8,685 nt of DNA from NCBI GenBank assembly GCA_039024295.1, contig JBCDIQ010000253.1:1-8685 (forward strand), in the 5' to 3' direction. A program made the translations under genes and the position numbers. The notes beneath the pieces are model-generated. The model saw only the letters and a program-made list of their open reading frames with translations, was not told the origin of the DNA and made no database searches. Below, one piece after another: positions 1-7,300 of the stretch. How positions within the stretch are numbered: position 1 is the stretch's first letter; each line of letters begins with the position of its first letter. This stretch comes from JBCDIQ01 sp039024295 (GTDB lineage Bacteria > Bacteroidota > Bacteroidia > J057).

Positions 1-945
1 AAATGGTAGAAGTAAATCCAGGAATTCCTGGGTATGGGTCTCCATGGGAACATGGGCAGCTCCCGGAATGAGGTACATCTTAGCATGGGGAAAGTCTTTT
101 TTCATGTTATAGCCTGCGCCGAAGGGTAACCACCTATCTTTATCTCCCCAAATAATTAAGAAAGGCATATTTAAGACATTGGTGCTGTAATCAAAGGCTT
201 CATGGCTCCTGCTGAGAATGTCCAGAAAACTCATAGCTTGCTTGGGCTTCTTCAAGGGGGTTAGGTACCCCTGAACCTCCTCAACAGTTGGGGACCTGCC
301 ATAGGCAGAGGTTAGCAACCGTTTCATGGCCCGCTCCCGAAAGAAAAAGCGGGCACCAACCAAGCTAACGATATCCTGGCTGAGAGGCTTTCTCAGAAGC
401 CAGCTCAGGCTTTTGGGGATATATAACCCTCCATTGAACACAATCCCATCCACAGTGGTAAGGCTCTTGGTGCGGACGGGCCGATAGGCACCCATTGCAC
501 CGGTAATAGCCGCACCCATGGAGTGGCCGATCAGGTGCCAGGAAGCCGTGTCCTGGTAAACAGAGTCAATAAGTTTCCAGCATAACAAAGCCTGAGCCGA
601 AAAGCTATGGTTGATGTACCTGCGACCATCACTATAGCCAAAGGGAGGAAGATCCACCAATAGTATTTCGAATCCTTGTTGAACCAGCGGAGCAATACAG
701 GGTTGCCAACTGATCGTAGAAGCTCCCAAACCATGAAGCATCAGAATTCTTTTTTCAGGAATGGGAAGGGGAGGACCAATGCGTCTGTAGTGCAATTTGA
801 CTCCATGTATTTCTATAAAATGACTTTCTGGAAAAGGAAAATATACCCCCTGACTCATTACATAAAATGGGCATAATGACGTCACTATCAGTAGGATAGA
901 TTGCATCGACTTTTTATTTAAATCTAAGTATTTATCTATACGCAT
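1..945 (-). CDS. Alpha/beta hydrolase fold protein, probably exported (3' end outside window)
   Basis: An open frame of 315 codons runs from an ATG at 945 to the window edge without a stop, so the C-terminus is missing. It reads as an alpha/beta hydrolase. HGLGAS (residues 71-76) is the oxyanion-hole loop, GHSMG (140-144) is the nucleophile elbow with Ser142, WGDKDRW (266-272) carries the acid (Asp270), and AAHVP (296-300) carries His298. All three catalytic residues are therefore present, so only a short tail should be lost. Residues 14-33 form a hydrophobic stretch after two lysines, like a signal peptide ending near SQG, which suggests export to the periplasm or anchoring in the envelope. 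Met14 (ATG at 904-906) is an alternative start that gives a more typical signal peptide. No ribosome binding site is visible. The substrate cannot be deduced; esterase, lipase, C-C hydrolase or haloalkane dehalogenase-like activities are all possible. The gene is divergent from the one at 1111. Confidence 0.9.
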   Translation of the reverse strand, partial: MRIDKYLDLNKKSMQSILLIVTSLCPFYVMSQGVYFPFPESHFIEIHGVKLHYRRIGPPLPIPEKRILMLHGLGASTISWQPCIAPLVQQGFEILLVDLPPFGYSDGRRYINHSFSAQALLCWKLIDSVYQDTASWHLIGHSMGAAITGAMGAYRPVRTKSLTTVDGIVFNGGLYIPKSLSWLLRKPLSQDIVSLVGARFFFRERAMKRLLTSAYGRSPTVEEVQGYLTPLKKPKQAMSFLDILSRSHEAFDYSTNVLNMPFLIIWGDKDRWLPFGAGYNMKKDFPHAKMYLIPGAAHVPMETHTQEFLDLLLPF

Positions 946-966
946 TATTTCATGTGTTAAACCAAT

Positions 967-983
967 AAGCGGTTATACCGTTT
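967..983. promoter_or_regulatory. Near-perfect palindrome, candidate operator
   Basis: AAGCGGT-TAT-ACCGTTT has two 7-base arms around a 3-base centre, and the only mismatch is a G/T pair. It lies 21 bases upstream of the ATG of the minus-strand hydrolase, inside the divergent intergenic region, where a dimeric regulator could act on one or both genes. It could also form a small RNA hairpin in the hydrolase leader. No regulator family is recognised. Confidence 0.3.
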
Positions 984-1080
984 ATGCTATGAAAGAAAAT
1001 AGCGCGACCAGAAGCGTTTTTCTGCATATTGAATGTTGCAAAAACCGAAAGATTAAAATTATCCTGGTCCGATTTATTTT

Positions 1081-1088
1081 TAAATTTG
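1081..1088 (+). promoter_or_regulatory. Bacteroidota-type -7 promoter box for the SirB1-like gene
   Basis: TAAATTTG fits the Bacteroidota -7 consensus TAnnTTTG exactly. A TTA 19 bases upstream (1059-1061) is a weak match to the -33 TTG element. Transcription would begin near 1092, leaving a leader of about 20 bases before the ATG at 1111. The surrounding DNA is very AT-rich, so a chance match is possible. Confidence 0.45.
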
Positions 1089-1110
1089 GTTATTCCAATT
1101 TAATTTATAA

Positions 1111-1959
1111 ATGCCAGATAGAGCTAATATTCCGCACCTGTTGACATTGCTTGATGATGATTCTGATTTTGTTCGGGAAAATGTTCAACATGCACTGTTG
1201 GAATATGGACCTTACCTCGAAAAGGACCTGATTCCCTTTTATGACCATTTGAACGAACAGCAGGCCGAATTGATCGTGGATATTTGTAGCCACCTAAGGG
1301 AGCAAGAATTTGAAGCAACCTGGCTTAACTGGCTTGATCAAAAGCATATCCATAAGGCATTGGAGCAGGCCATGTCTCGTCTGGCATATTTGGAATATGG
1401 GTATTCTATACCTCAACTGGAACAGTACTTAAACGAGCTTGCGCACACCTTTATGTTCGCAGGTCTTGCCAATGAGCCTTCCCAATTAATGACTTTCGTC
1501 TTTGACTTGCAAAAATTTGGTCCTCCTCAGGGAGATCACCATCATCCTCGTTTGGCAAATCTTCTGCACGTAATTCGCACACGACAAGGCGATCAAACTT
1601 CCCTGGGTATTTTATGCATGTTATTAGGGTGCCGGTTAGGAATTCAACTCTATGGATTGAGCCTGCCCGATACTTTTTTGTTGGTTTCCTACGAAAATAA
1701 CTCCATTAAACTCTACGATCCCTATGACGAGGGAGCCCCAATGGCTGTTTCCCTTACTTCTGAGATTTTGGAAAATATTCGGCAACAGAAAGGCCCCGTA
1801 AAGTCTATCCACAGTTCTACAGAAGACATCTTGTTGGATGTGCTTCGGACCAGAATAAATCGACACAAAGGCCGGAATGAATACCAGCAAATGGAGGTAT
1901 ATGTGCGTAAATTTGAAACGTTGATGTTTGAAATTCAACAGCGGACCCTCGTGGCCTAA
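1111..1959 (+). CDS. SirB1-type transglutaminase-like protein with HEAT-like N-terminus
   Basis: A 282-residue, probably cytoplasmic protein with no signal peptide. Residues 7-33 look like one HEAT-type helical repeat (a DDDSDFVREN turn followed by an amphipathic helix). Residues 100-210 fit the SirB1/transglutaminase-like core 2 family: an HHHP segment (143-146), then RTRQGDQTSLGILCMLLGCR (157-175 region), a LGI...YGLSLP segment and the LYDPYDEG motif (201-208). In most relatives I know, the SLP segment continues as GHFL. Here it reads PDTFL, so the usual histidine is Thr188, and no cysteine occupies a transglutaminase-like nucleophile position. It is therefore probably a non-catalytic or altered member. 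The start is firm because an in-frame TAA immediately precedes the ATG. No Shine-Dalgarno is seen. The molecular role of the family is poorly known. Confidence 0.82.
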   Translation: MPDRANIPHLLTLLDDDSDFVRENVQHALLEYGPYLEKDLIPFYDHLNEQQAELIVDICSHLREQEFEATWLNWLDQKHIHKALEQAMSRLAYLEYGYSIPQLEQYLNELAHTFMFAGLANEPSQLMTFVFDLQKFGPPQGDHHHPRLANLLHVIRTRQGDQTSLGILCMLLGCRLGIQLYGLSLPDTFLLVSYENNSIKLYDPYDEGAPMAVSLTSEILENIRQQKGPVKSIHSSTEDILLDVLRTRINRHKGRNEYQQMEVYVRKFETLMFEIQQRTLVA

Positions 1960-2032
1960 GTTTTTCCCTGCTCTCGATTGAGTTATCACTACCTGAATGC
2001 CCAAAGCCAGTTTGCCTGGGCACAGCAACCGC

Positions 2033-2062
2033 TTTCATGACACGGGAAAAAACCTATATTTG
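2033..2062 (+). promoter_or_regulatory. Promoter of the SUFU/lipoprotein/mutS2 cluster
   Basis: TATATTTG at 2055-2062 matches the Bacteroidota -7 consensus TAnnTTTG. A TTT at 2033-2035, 19 bases upstream, is a near match to the -33 TTG. The box ends only 5 bases before the ATG at 2068, so the transcript would start at or within a few bases of the start codon and be leaderless or nearly so. It would drive the three following plus-strand genes. Confidence 0.45.
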
Positions 2063-2067
2063 CCAAT

Positions 2068-2724
2068 ATGAACCCGCTTGAGCAATTCTCACAGGAAAGG
2101 CATCATCAGCATTATCCCAAAATATTTGGTCCTATGCGAGAAGGATATTATCCGCTCCAAGGGGAAACCTTTACCCGCTATTTTGGGCAAACTACCTACA
2201 ACCCCAGATGGCTGGAGTGCGCGGTTCTGGTTTCATACCCGAATGAAGAACGGGACAGTTGGGTGTATGTTACGAATGGCTTATCAAATCCATGGGATGA
2301 TGGAGAATACAAGGCTACTGAAACGGAGTACTCTGGAATGGGAGTGGAGTTTGTAATCCAAACTAAAGATGACGAAATCTGGCCCATTGCGCTTCTTCAG
2401 CACATGATGGCTTACCATATCCTGGTTACCTTCGGGTACATGGGAAATTCGGTTCCCCTACACCCGGATGATTTATTGGCCCTGAATCACCCAGTTACTT
2501 TTGAACAATCCTCTGCCCTAACGAATCTCTTGTTCACCTCTCCTATACACTACGCCACAGACTTTCGCCTTTCAACAGGGCTGGTGGATTTTTTACACCT
2601 CACCGGGGTCAGCAATGAAGAATATGATTTTGGGCGAAAGACCAGTATTCCAAAACTTACCCAACAACTTGTGGAAGCTGGTGTTTATGTAGTAACAGAT
2701 CCCGAACGCGTATCGATCATATGA
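2068..2724 (+). CDS. Suppressor of fused (SUFU) domain protein
   Basis: A 218-residue protein without signal peptide. It reads as a bacterial SUFU-domain protein: WVYVTNGLSNPW (residues 65-76), the acidic linker, SGMGVEFVIQT (89-99) followed by WPIALLQHMMAY (105-116), and the C-terminal GVSNEEYDFGR (180-190) with TDPERVSI near the end (210-217). These are the conserved blocks of the family. Bacterial SUFU proteins are regarded, mainly from gene-neighbourhood studies by Aravind and colleagues, as immunity or partner-binding proteins of polymorphic toxin systems, but no toxin gene is visible here. The ATG at 2068 is the first possible in-frame ATG after the stop at 2038-2040. Met23 (ATG at 2134) is an alternative. 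The stop overlaps the next gene by 4 bases (ATGA), so the two are probably translationally coupled. The actual partner is unknown. Confidence 0.85.
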   Translation: MNPLEQFSQERHHQHYPKIFGPMREGYYPLQGETFTRYFGQTTYNPRWLECAVLVSYPNEERDSWVYVTNGLSNPWDDGEYKATETEYSGMGVEFVIQTKDDEIWPIALLQHMMAYHILVTFGYMGNSVPLHPDDLLALNHPVTFEQSSALTNLLFTSPIHYATDFRLSTGLVDFLHLTGVSNEEYDFGRKTSIPKLTQQLVEAGVYVVTDPERVSII

Positions 2725-3119
2725 AGGGCCAACATTTGCTGATCTTTTTTATTTCTGCACTTTTTTTCATGACAGGATGTAAGGAAGATGCTCCTCCTGA
2801 GGGGCTGCTCCCGATATCAGACATGACAGAAATATTACAGGAACTTCACCTCATTGATGCAGGGGTAAATAAGCTGACCAAAATTCCTCGGGAACGCGAT
2901 TCCCTAACCCAGGTGTACTACGATGCCGTTTTTAGGCATTTGGAAGTTTCCCGTGAGGGGTTTTACAACAGTTATACCTATTACCTGAAAGAGCCAGAAC
3001 TCATGGACAGCATCTATGGGGATATCCTGGATAACCTGAATCAGCGATTACCTTTAGAACAGGAACGACAACAAAAGCGATTGGGCAATAGAGAACCGTA
3101 CGAACCAGAGGAAGATTGA
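2721..3119 (+). CDS. DUF4296-like lipoprotein
   Basis: A 132-residue small lipoprotein. The N-terminus is MKGQ, then a hydrophobic stretch (residues 6-17), then a lipobox FMTGC with the lipidated cysteine at position 20, followed by KED. The mature part contains LLPISDMTEILQELHLIDAG (residues 29-48) and a YYDAVFRHLEVSREGF segment (66-81). It continues through a YLKEPELMDSIY helix to a charged, Gln/Glu-rich tail. This order matches the DUF4296 family typical of Bacteroidota, whose function is unknown. It is expected to sit in the inner or outer membrane facing the periplasm. Its ATG overlaps the TGA of the SUFU gene, and its own stop lies 3 bases before mutS2, so it is in the middle of one operon. 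No separate ribosome binding site is evident. Confidence 0.8.
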   Translation: MKGQHLLIFFISALFFMTGCKEDAPPEGLLPISDMTEILQELHLIDAGVNKLTKIPRERDSLTQVYYDAVFRHLEVSREGFYNSYTYYLKEPELMDSIYGDILDNLNQRLPLEQERQQKRLGNREPYEPEED

Positions 3120-3122
3120 CCC

Positions 3123-5549
3123 ATGCGATGTCATCATGAGAATACGTTTGAAAAATTAGGGTTTGACCAAATCCTGATTCAAGCTGAGAAACGAGCCCTC
3201 AGTGCTGAAGGCAAAGCAGTGGTTGCCTCCCTCGTCCCCGTGAAAGGGTACCAACAGGTATGGGATGAACTCGTGCGGGTAAATGAATTTCGTGAGCTGC
3301 TGATGTTTGGCGATCCCTTTCCGATGAATCGGCTTCGCTCGGTGGGTTCCACCCTGGAAAAGGCAGCGATCAAAGGCAATTGGCTTGGTGCTTCAGAATT
3401 ATTTGACTTATTGGATTGGCTAAGGACCATTGAAGCGGTAAAAAAATATTTCAAAAGTCGAGAAGAAAAATATCCCCACCTTCACCAGGAAGTAAATCCC
3501 CACCCATTTAATGGAAATTTGGTCTCAGCCATTGAACAGGTCCTGGATGCTCGGGGCAATGTAAAGGACAATGCTTCACCGGCCCTTGCCAAGATCCGCA
3601 AAGAAATGTCCTCTGGGAGCAAGGAACTACGGGTGGTATTGAATCGGGTCCTTAGGAAGGCCAAAGAGAATAAATGGTCCGAAGATCAGGAGATTACCAT
3701 TCGAAATGACCGTTTGGTGATCCCAGTGAAGGCTGAAGCCAAAAACCGTATTTCTGGATTTGTTCAGGATGTATCCCAATCTGGGCAAACTGTATTTGTG
3801 GAACCTGCAGAGGCACTTGCGCTCAATAACCGCATGAAGGAACTGCAAATCAAGGAGCAAAATGAGATCATCCGAATTCTTACCGAGCTAACCGCCATCA
3901 TCCATGCTGAAACGGAGGGGCTGGAAACCTTTCGCTACCTGATGACTCGTCTTGATAGTTGGCGTGCTCGAGCATTATTGGCGGTGGACCTGAAGGCGGT
4001 CCTCCCAGTGGTAAATCCTGATTCGAAAGAGCATCAACTACGTGAAGCTTATTATCCGCTGCTGCTGATCAAGAACTTTGGGGTTCCCAAGGAAGATAGA
4101 CAAGAAGTGGTACCCCTGGACCTGAATTTTTCTGAGGAAAACCGAATCGTGGTCATCTCCGGACCCAATGCAGGGGGAAAATCAGTTTCTCTCAAAACCT
4201 TGGGCCTCCTACAAATCATGCTCCAGGCAGGATTCCTGGTTCCCGTAGATGAACGTTCAGAGTTCCGACTGTTCGATAGCCTGTTCATGGACATTGGGGA
4301 TGAGCAGTCGGTTGAAAGTGACCTGAGTACCTACACCTCTCACCTGTTTCAGCTCCGAAAAATGGGGGACCGGATGACCCACAATTCCCTCTTTTTGATT
4401 GATGAATTTGGAAGCGGTACCGACCCTCGGATGGGGGGGGCCATTGCAGAGGCCTTTCTCAACCGCTTTGTCCGGCAAGGCGCATACGGCATCATCACGA
4501 CCCATTATTCCAACATCAAGGAATATGCGGAGCTCAATGAAGGCACGGTCAATGCTGCTATGCAGTTTGATACCAAAGAACTAAAGCCTACCTATAAATT
4601 ATTGGAAGGAGTTCCAGGTCGGAGTTATGCATTCGAAATTGCCAAAAGGGTAGGGGTTCATTACACCATTCTGAGGTTGGCCAAACGGTTGATGGGGAAG
4701 AAACAGCTGAGTAGCGAGGCCTTGCTTCGCCAGTTGGAGCAGAAAAACCAAGAAAGCACCCGTCTGCTGGAGGAAAACCGGCAGAAGGAAAAGCATCTCA
4801 ATAAATTGCTCAAAGAAAATGAGCGACTTAACCTGGAACTGCAGAAAAACCGCAAAAAACTGATCCGTGAAGCCCAGCAGGAAGCCCGCCAGTTGGTAAA
4901 AGATGCGAATAAGAGAATAGAAAAAACGATCAGAGAAATACGGGAGAAGAATGCTGAAAAGAACGTGACCAAAAAGCTCCGACAAGAGCTGGAAGCCTCT
5001 GCGCCTGTGGTGGAGCCTGCAATTGTGGAAGAGCCAAAACCCTCAGCTCCCAAAAAGCAAAATGGCGAAGAAGTTCCTGCCCTGGAACCCCTACCGGGAG
5101 AAGTCCCTCAGGTGGGCGATTTTGTCAAAATGCAGGGCAATGATTCCTTTGGGCAGATTCAGGAACTGAAGGGAAACCGAGCAGTGGTGGCCATTGGCGA
5201 CCTGAAGGTGACCACTAAGCTTAAACAGTTGGTAAAGATCAAGCCCCCCAATCAGGAAAAGAAAGTTCGGGTTTCAGTTGCAAGAAGTAAGCCTCTGGGC
5301 AGCACCCGTACTGAACTGGACATCATGGGGATGCGCGTGGAGGAGGCCCTGCCGGCAGTAGAAAAATTCCTCGATGAGGCCCTGATGGGAAACCTGACTT
5401 ATCTGCGGATTTTACATGGAAAAGGGTCAGGTGCCTTACGAGATGGGGTCCGCAACTACCTGCGAGACCAGGGCCGAGTAAGCAAGATCAAAGATGCGTC
5501 CATCGAAGCCGGGGGGAGTGGCTGGACAGTTGTAGAGTTGAAAAATTAG
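3123..5549 (+). CDS. mutS2: MutS2 family ATPase with C-terminal Smr domain
   Basis: An 808-residue protein, full length for the family. The N-terminal half contains the lever/clamp helices (roughly 1-330), including RNDRLVIPVKAEAK (194-207). The ABC-type ATPase follows: Walker A GPNAGGKS (347-354), the DIGDEQS...ST signature region (390-403), Walker B LFLIDEFGSGTDP (423-435) and the switch TTHYS (His461). A long charged coiled coil covers about 535-625. A linker rich in Pro and Glu leads to a small KOW-like beta module (about 660-705), and the Smr domain ends the protein (731-807, with HGKGSGALR at 765-773). Family members act in suppression of recombination or in rescue of collided ribosomes. 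The Smr LDxRG motif reads LDIMG (732-736) here. An AGAGGA at 3107-3112 is the best Shine-Dalgarno-like site in the window. The gene is last in its operon. A G8 run lies at 4433-4440. Confidence 0.97.
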   Translation: MRCHHENTFEKLGFDQILIQAEKRALSAEGKAVVASLVPVKGYQQVWDELVRVNEFRELLMFGDPFPMNRLRSVGSTLEKAAIKGNWLGASELFDLLDWLRTIEAVKKYFKSREEKYPHLHQEVNPHPFNGNLVSAIEQVLDARGNVKDNASPALAKIRKEMSSGSKELRVVLNRVLRKAKENKWSEDQEITIRNDRLVIPVKAEAKNRISGFVQDVSQSGQTVFVEPAEALALNNRMKELQIKEQNEIIRILTELTAIIHAETEGLETFRYLMTRLDSWRARALLAVDLKAVLPVVNPDSKEHQLREAYYPLLLIKNFGVPKEDRQEVVPLDLNFSEENRIVVISGPNAGGKSVSLKTLGLLQIMLQAGFLVPVDERSEFRLFDSLFMDIGDEQSVESDLSTYTSHLFQLRKMGDRMTHNSLFLIDEFGSGTDPRMGGAIAEAFLNRFVRQGAYGIITTHYSNIKEYAELNEGTVNAAMQFDTKELKPTYKLLEGVPGRSYAFEIAKRVGVHYTILRLAKRLMGKKQLSSEALLRQLEQKNQESTRLLEENRQKEKHLNKLLKENERLNLELQKNRKKLIREAQQEARQLVKDANKRIEKTIREIREKNAEKNVTKKLRQELEASAPVVEPAIVEEPKPSAPKKQNGEEVPALEPLPGEVPQVGDFVKMQGNDSFGQIQELKGNRAVVAIGDLKVTTKLKQLVKIKPPNQEKKVRVSVARSKPLGSTRTELDIMGMRVEEALPAVEKFLDEALMGNLTYLRILHGKGSGALRDGVRNYLRDQGRVSKIKDASIEAGGSGWTVVELKN

Positions 5550-5551
5550 GG

Positions 5552-7258
5552 TCAGTATTTGATTTCTCGCTGCGCAAGGTTTAGGCGAATTCCCGCCAGT
5601 ACCATGGCAGACTGTACCTCATTCTCCGTTCGATATCTGCCAATTACATCCAGCCAGGTACCGCTATGGCCCAACTGGTAGGTGAGCCTCCCATAAAGTT
5701 GGTCGATTTCCAGTAAATCTCCTTGGGCCACCTCATTGCCAAAATCTCCTACCGGCCTTGGTACATCTGTGGAAATGCCAATGTCTCCGCCATAATTTTC
5801 TCCATTCGGATTCAATCCTTGTTGCATACGGGAATACCGCAGCATGACGTTCCATGCTGGTAAGGGGTGGTACCGAAAGATGAGGTTGAGCTCGTTTAGG
5901 TTGCTTCCCGCTGCATGACCTAGGTTCTGCCCATAGTGGCGGTAATTGGAAGCCACATTGAAGTGCTGGTACATGAATGGGCGTAACCGGTTGTATTCCA
6001 GTTGTACATCAAGGGTAGGGATGTTTAATAGGTCGATGTACTTCAGGCCTGCCTGATAGCCAAAACGGTTGGCCCAAAACCCATCGCCATCCCGGAATTT
6101 GGCAAAGTTAAAGTCATCAATCACAAACTGTGTGTACACCTGAAGGTGCTTTAAGGCATTGATTTTTGTGGTGAAGCCCAACGTGCCATTATCTGAACTT
6201 CCCAAGGTTTGTTCAATAGAGCGGAAAAAGATCAAGGGGTTGAGGTATTGCAGCTCAAACCCCCTTTGCCCATTTGGCGCAACCGGACTGTAAACGATTG
6301 ACTCAAACGCGCCCAGTGAAAGCCAACTGGTAGGCTTGTAGCTAAGCTGATGAAAAACGGCATATTTCCGTGGAAAAGTACCAGCCCTGTCAGGCTTTGC
6401 CGCAAAATAGTCAATCATTTGAGCAAAAAGGTTGGTGTACTCCAGTTTCCAAAAGCAGCTGTTAAACTGGAGAAAAAAGTAGTTGGCTCCATTGTCCGAA
6501 AGTGCCAGACTTTGATAGCCGTTCCCCCAAAAAGCGCGGTCATGACCAAACTTTATGTTGAGAAATTTTGCGGGCTGATAGGTCATATATGCCCGGTTAT
6601 GGAAAAAGTTCAGGGCGTTGGGATTCCGATCAAAGGTTTTTACAAATGTTTCTCCGGGGAGGTTGGCGCGCTGGTTGGGCTGGATATCTGATCGTTGGAT
6701 CACAAACTGAGGATATCGCGCAAGGTTATCATGCACCTCTGCGTAGATGCCAATTTTTTTGTAAAGCATCCCTCGCAGAACAAATCCCCTGCTATTAAGG
6801 CTAAGTCCCTGATTAGTAGTGCCAGATGAATCAAACTGATGCCGTTCAAATCCTCCACCGATGCTCAGCGCAGGATTGGCGAATAGTTGAAAGTTTTCTC
6901 CTTTCAGCTGGTAGAAATCGCGGCCATTTCTATAGAACTCACCCAGAATACCCGTTCGATTGGTGCTATCCGGCAGGTCATCCCACACCAATTTGTACAT
7001 TCGCTGGTGCCATTTACGTTCATTTACCCCCATCTGGCTCCTGTCTGCACGCCTGAGCACATCTGCTACATAGGCCCTACTCACCGGTTTTATATCCGTA
7101 TGGACCACAGAATCAGTATACCCTCGGATGTCAACCCTGTCTAGGTAATGGTACAAATCGTGATTCAATAGGATGTCTTGGCTTTGGGCAAACCCGTGTG
7201 AGCATACCGTCAGGCAGATCGCCAAAAGGACAATTAAAGGGGCTTTTTCGCGCACCAT
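5552..7258 (-). CDS. Outer-membrane beta-barrel protein, RemB / Wzi-like
   Basis: A 568-residue protein with a clear signal peptide: VREK, then a hydrophobic core (residues 8-19), then a likely cut after GFAQ (residue 25). The rest alternates short hydrophobic and polar strands with many Tyr, Phe and Trp, as in outer-membrane barrels, and ends in LNLAQREIKY with a terminal aromatic residue. The most recognisable segment is FGHDRAFWGNGYQSLALSDN (237-256) followed by NYFFLQF. This resembles Bacteroidota proteins annotated as capsule assembly Wzi family or as gliding-motility-associated RemB. Wzi of enteric bacteria helps attach capsule to the outer membrane, and RemB is linked to gliding in Flavobacterium. 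Which role applies here cannot be decided. The ATG at 7258 is preceded by seven A residues and a promoter-like box. The glycosyltransferase gene is divergent from it, and its 3' end meets mutS2 almost end to end. Confidence 0.72.
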   Translation of the reverse strand: MVREKAPLIVLLAICLTVCSHGFAQSQDILLNHDLYHYLDRVDIRGYTDSVVHTDIKPVSRAYVADVLRRADRSQMGVNERKWHQRMYKLVWDDLPDSTNRTGILGEFYRNGRDFYQLKGENFQLFANPALSIGGGFERHQFDSSGTTNQGLSLNSRGFVLRGMLYKKIGIYAEVHDNLARYPQFVIQRSDIQPNQRANLPGETFVKTFDRNPNALNFFHNRAYMTYQPAKFLNIKFGHDRAFWGNGYQSLALSDNGANYFFLQFNSCFWKLEYTNLFAQMIDYFAAKPDRAGTFPRKYAVFHQLSYKPTSWLSLGAFESIVYSPVAPNGQRGFELQYLNPLIFFRSIEQTLGSSDNGTLGFTTKINALKHLQVYTQFVIDDFNFAKFRDGDGFWANRFGYQAGLKYIDLLNIPTLDVQLEYNRLRPFMYQHFNVASNYRHYGQNLGHAAGSNLNELNLIFRYHPLPAWNVMLRYSRMQQGLNPNGENYGGDIGISTDVPRPVGDFGNEVAQGDLLEIDQLYGRLTYQLGHSGTWLDVIGRYRTENEVQSAMVLAGIRLNLAQREIKY

Positions 7259-7265
7259 TTTTTTT

Positions 7266-7300
7266 CGAATTTAGCCCAATATGTTCCCTCCATTTTCAAA
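7266..7300 (-). promoter_or_regulatory. Promoter of the barrel-protein gene, overlapping the divergent gene's leader
   Basis: Read on the minus strand, TAAATTCG (7273 to 7266) matches five of six fixed positions of the -7 consensus TAnnTTTG. A TTTG (7300 to 7297) lies 23 bases upstream as a -33 element, slightly further than usual. The -7 box ends 7 bases before the ATG at 7258, and those bases are all A, so the leader would be only a few bases long. The same DNA read on the plus strand contains GAATTTAG (7267-7274), a poor -7-like box for the glycosyltransferase, so the two control regions probably overlap. Confidence 0.4.

Noticed and set aside
676..876. Plus-strand open frame within the hydrolase region
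   Set aside because: The opposite strand encodes a continuous hydrolase with all catalytic motifs across these bases.
1998..2022. TGCCCA...TGGGCA hairpin as a terminator after the SirB1-like gene
   Set aside because: The stem has only 6 pairs with a 13-base loop, and no T tract follows. It could equally be chance.
3866..3900. Signs of a frameshift or fusion in mutS2
   Set aside because: The frame is continuous over 808 codons with all domains in normal order and length.
4599..5053. Long open frames on the strand opposite mutS2
   Set aside because: They mirror the charged coiled-coil region of mutS2, are rich in Phe, Leu and Ser as expected of antisense frames, and carry no recognisable domain.
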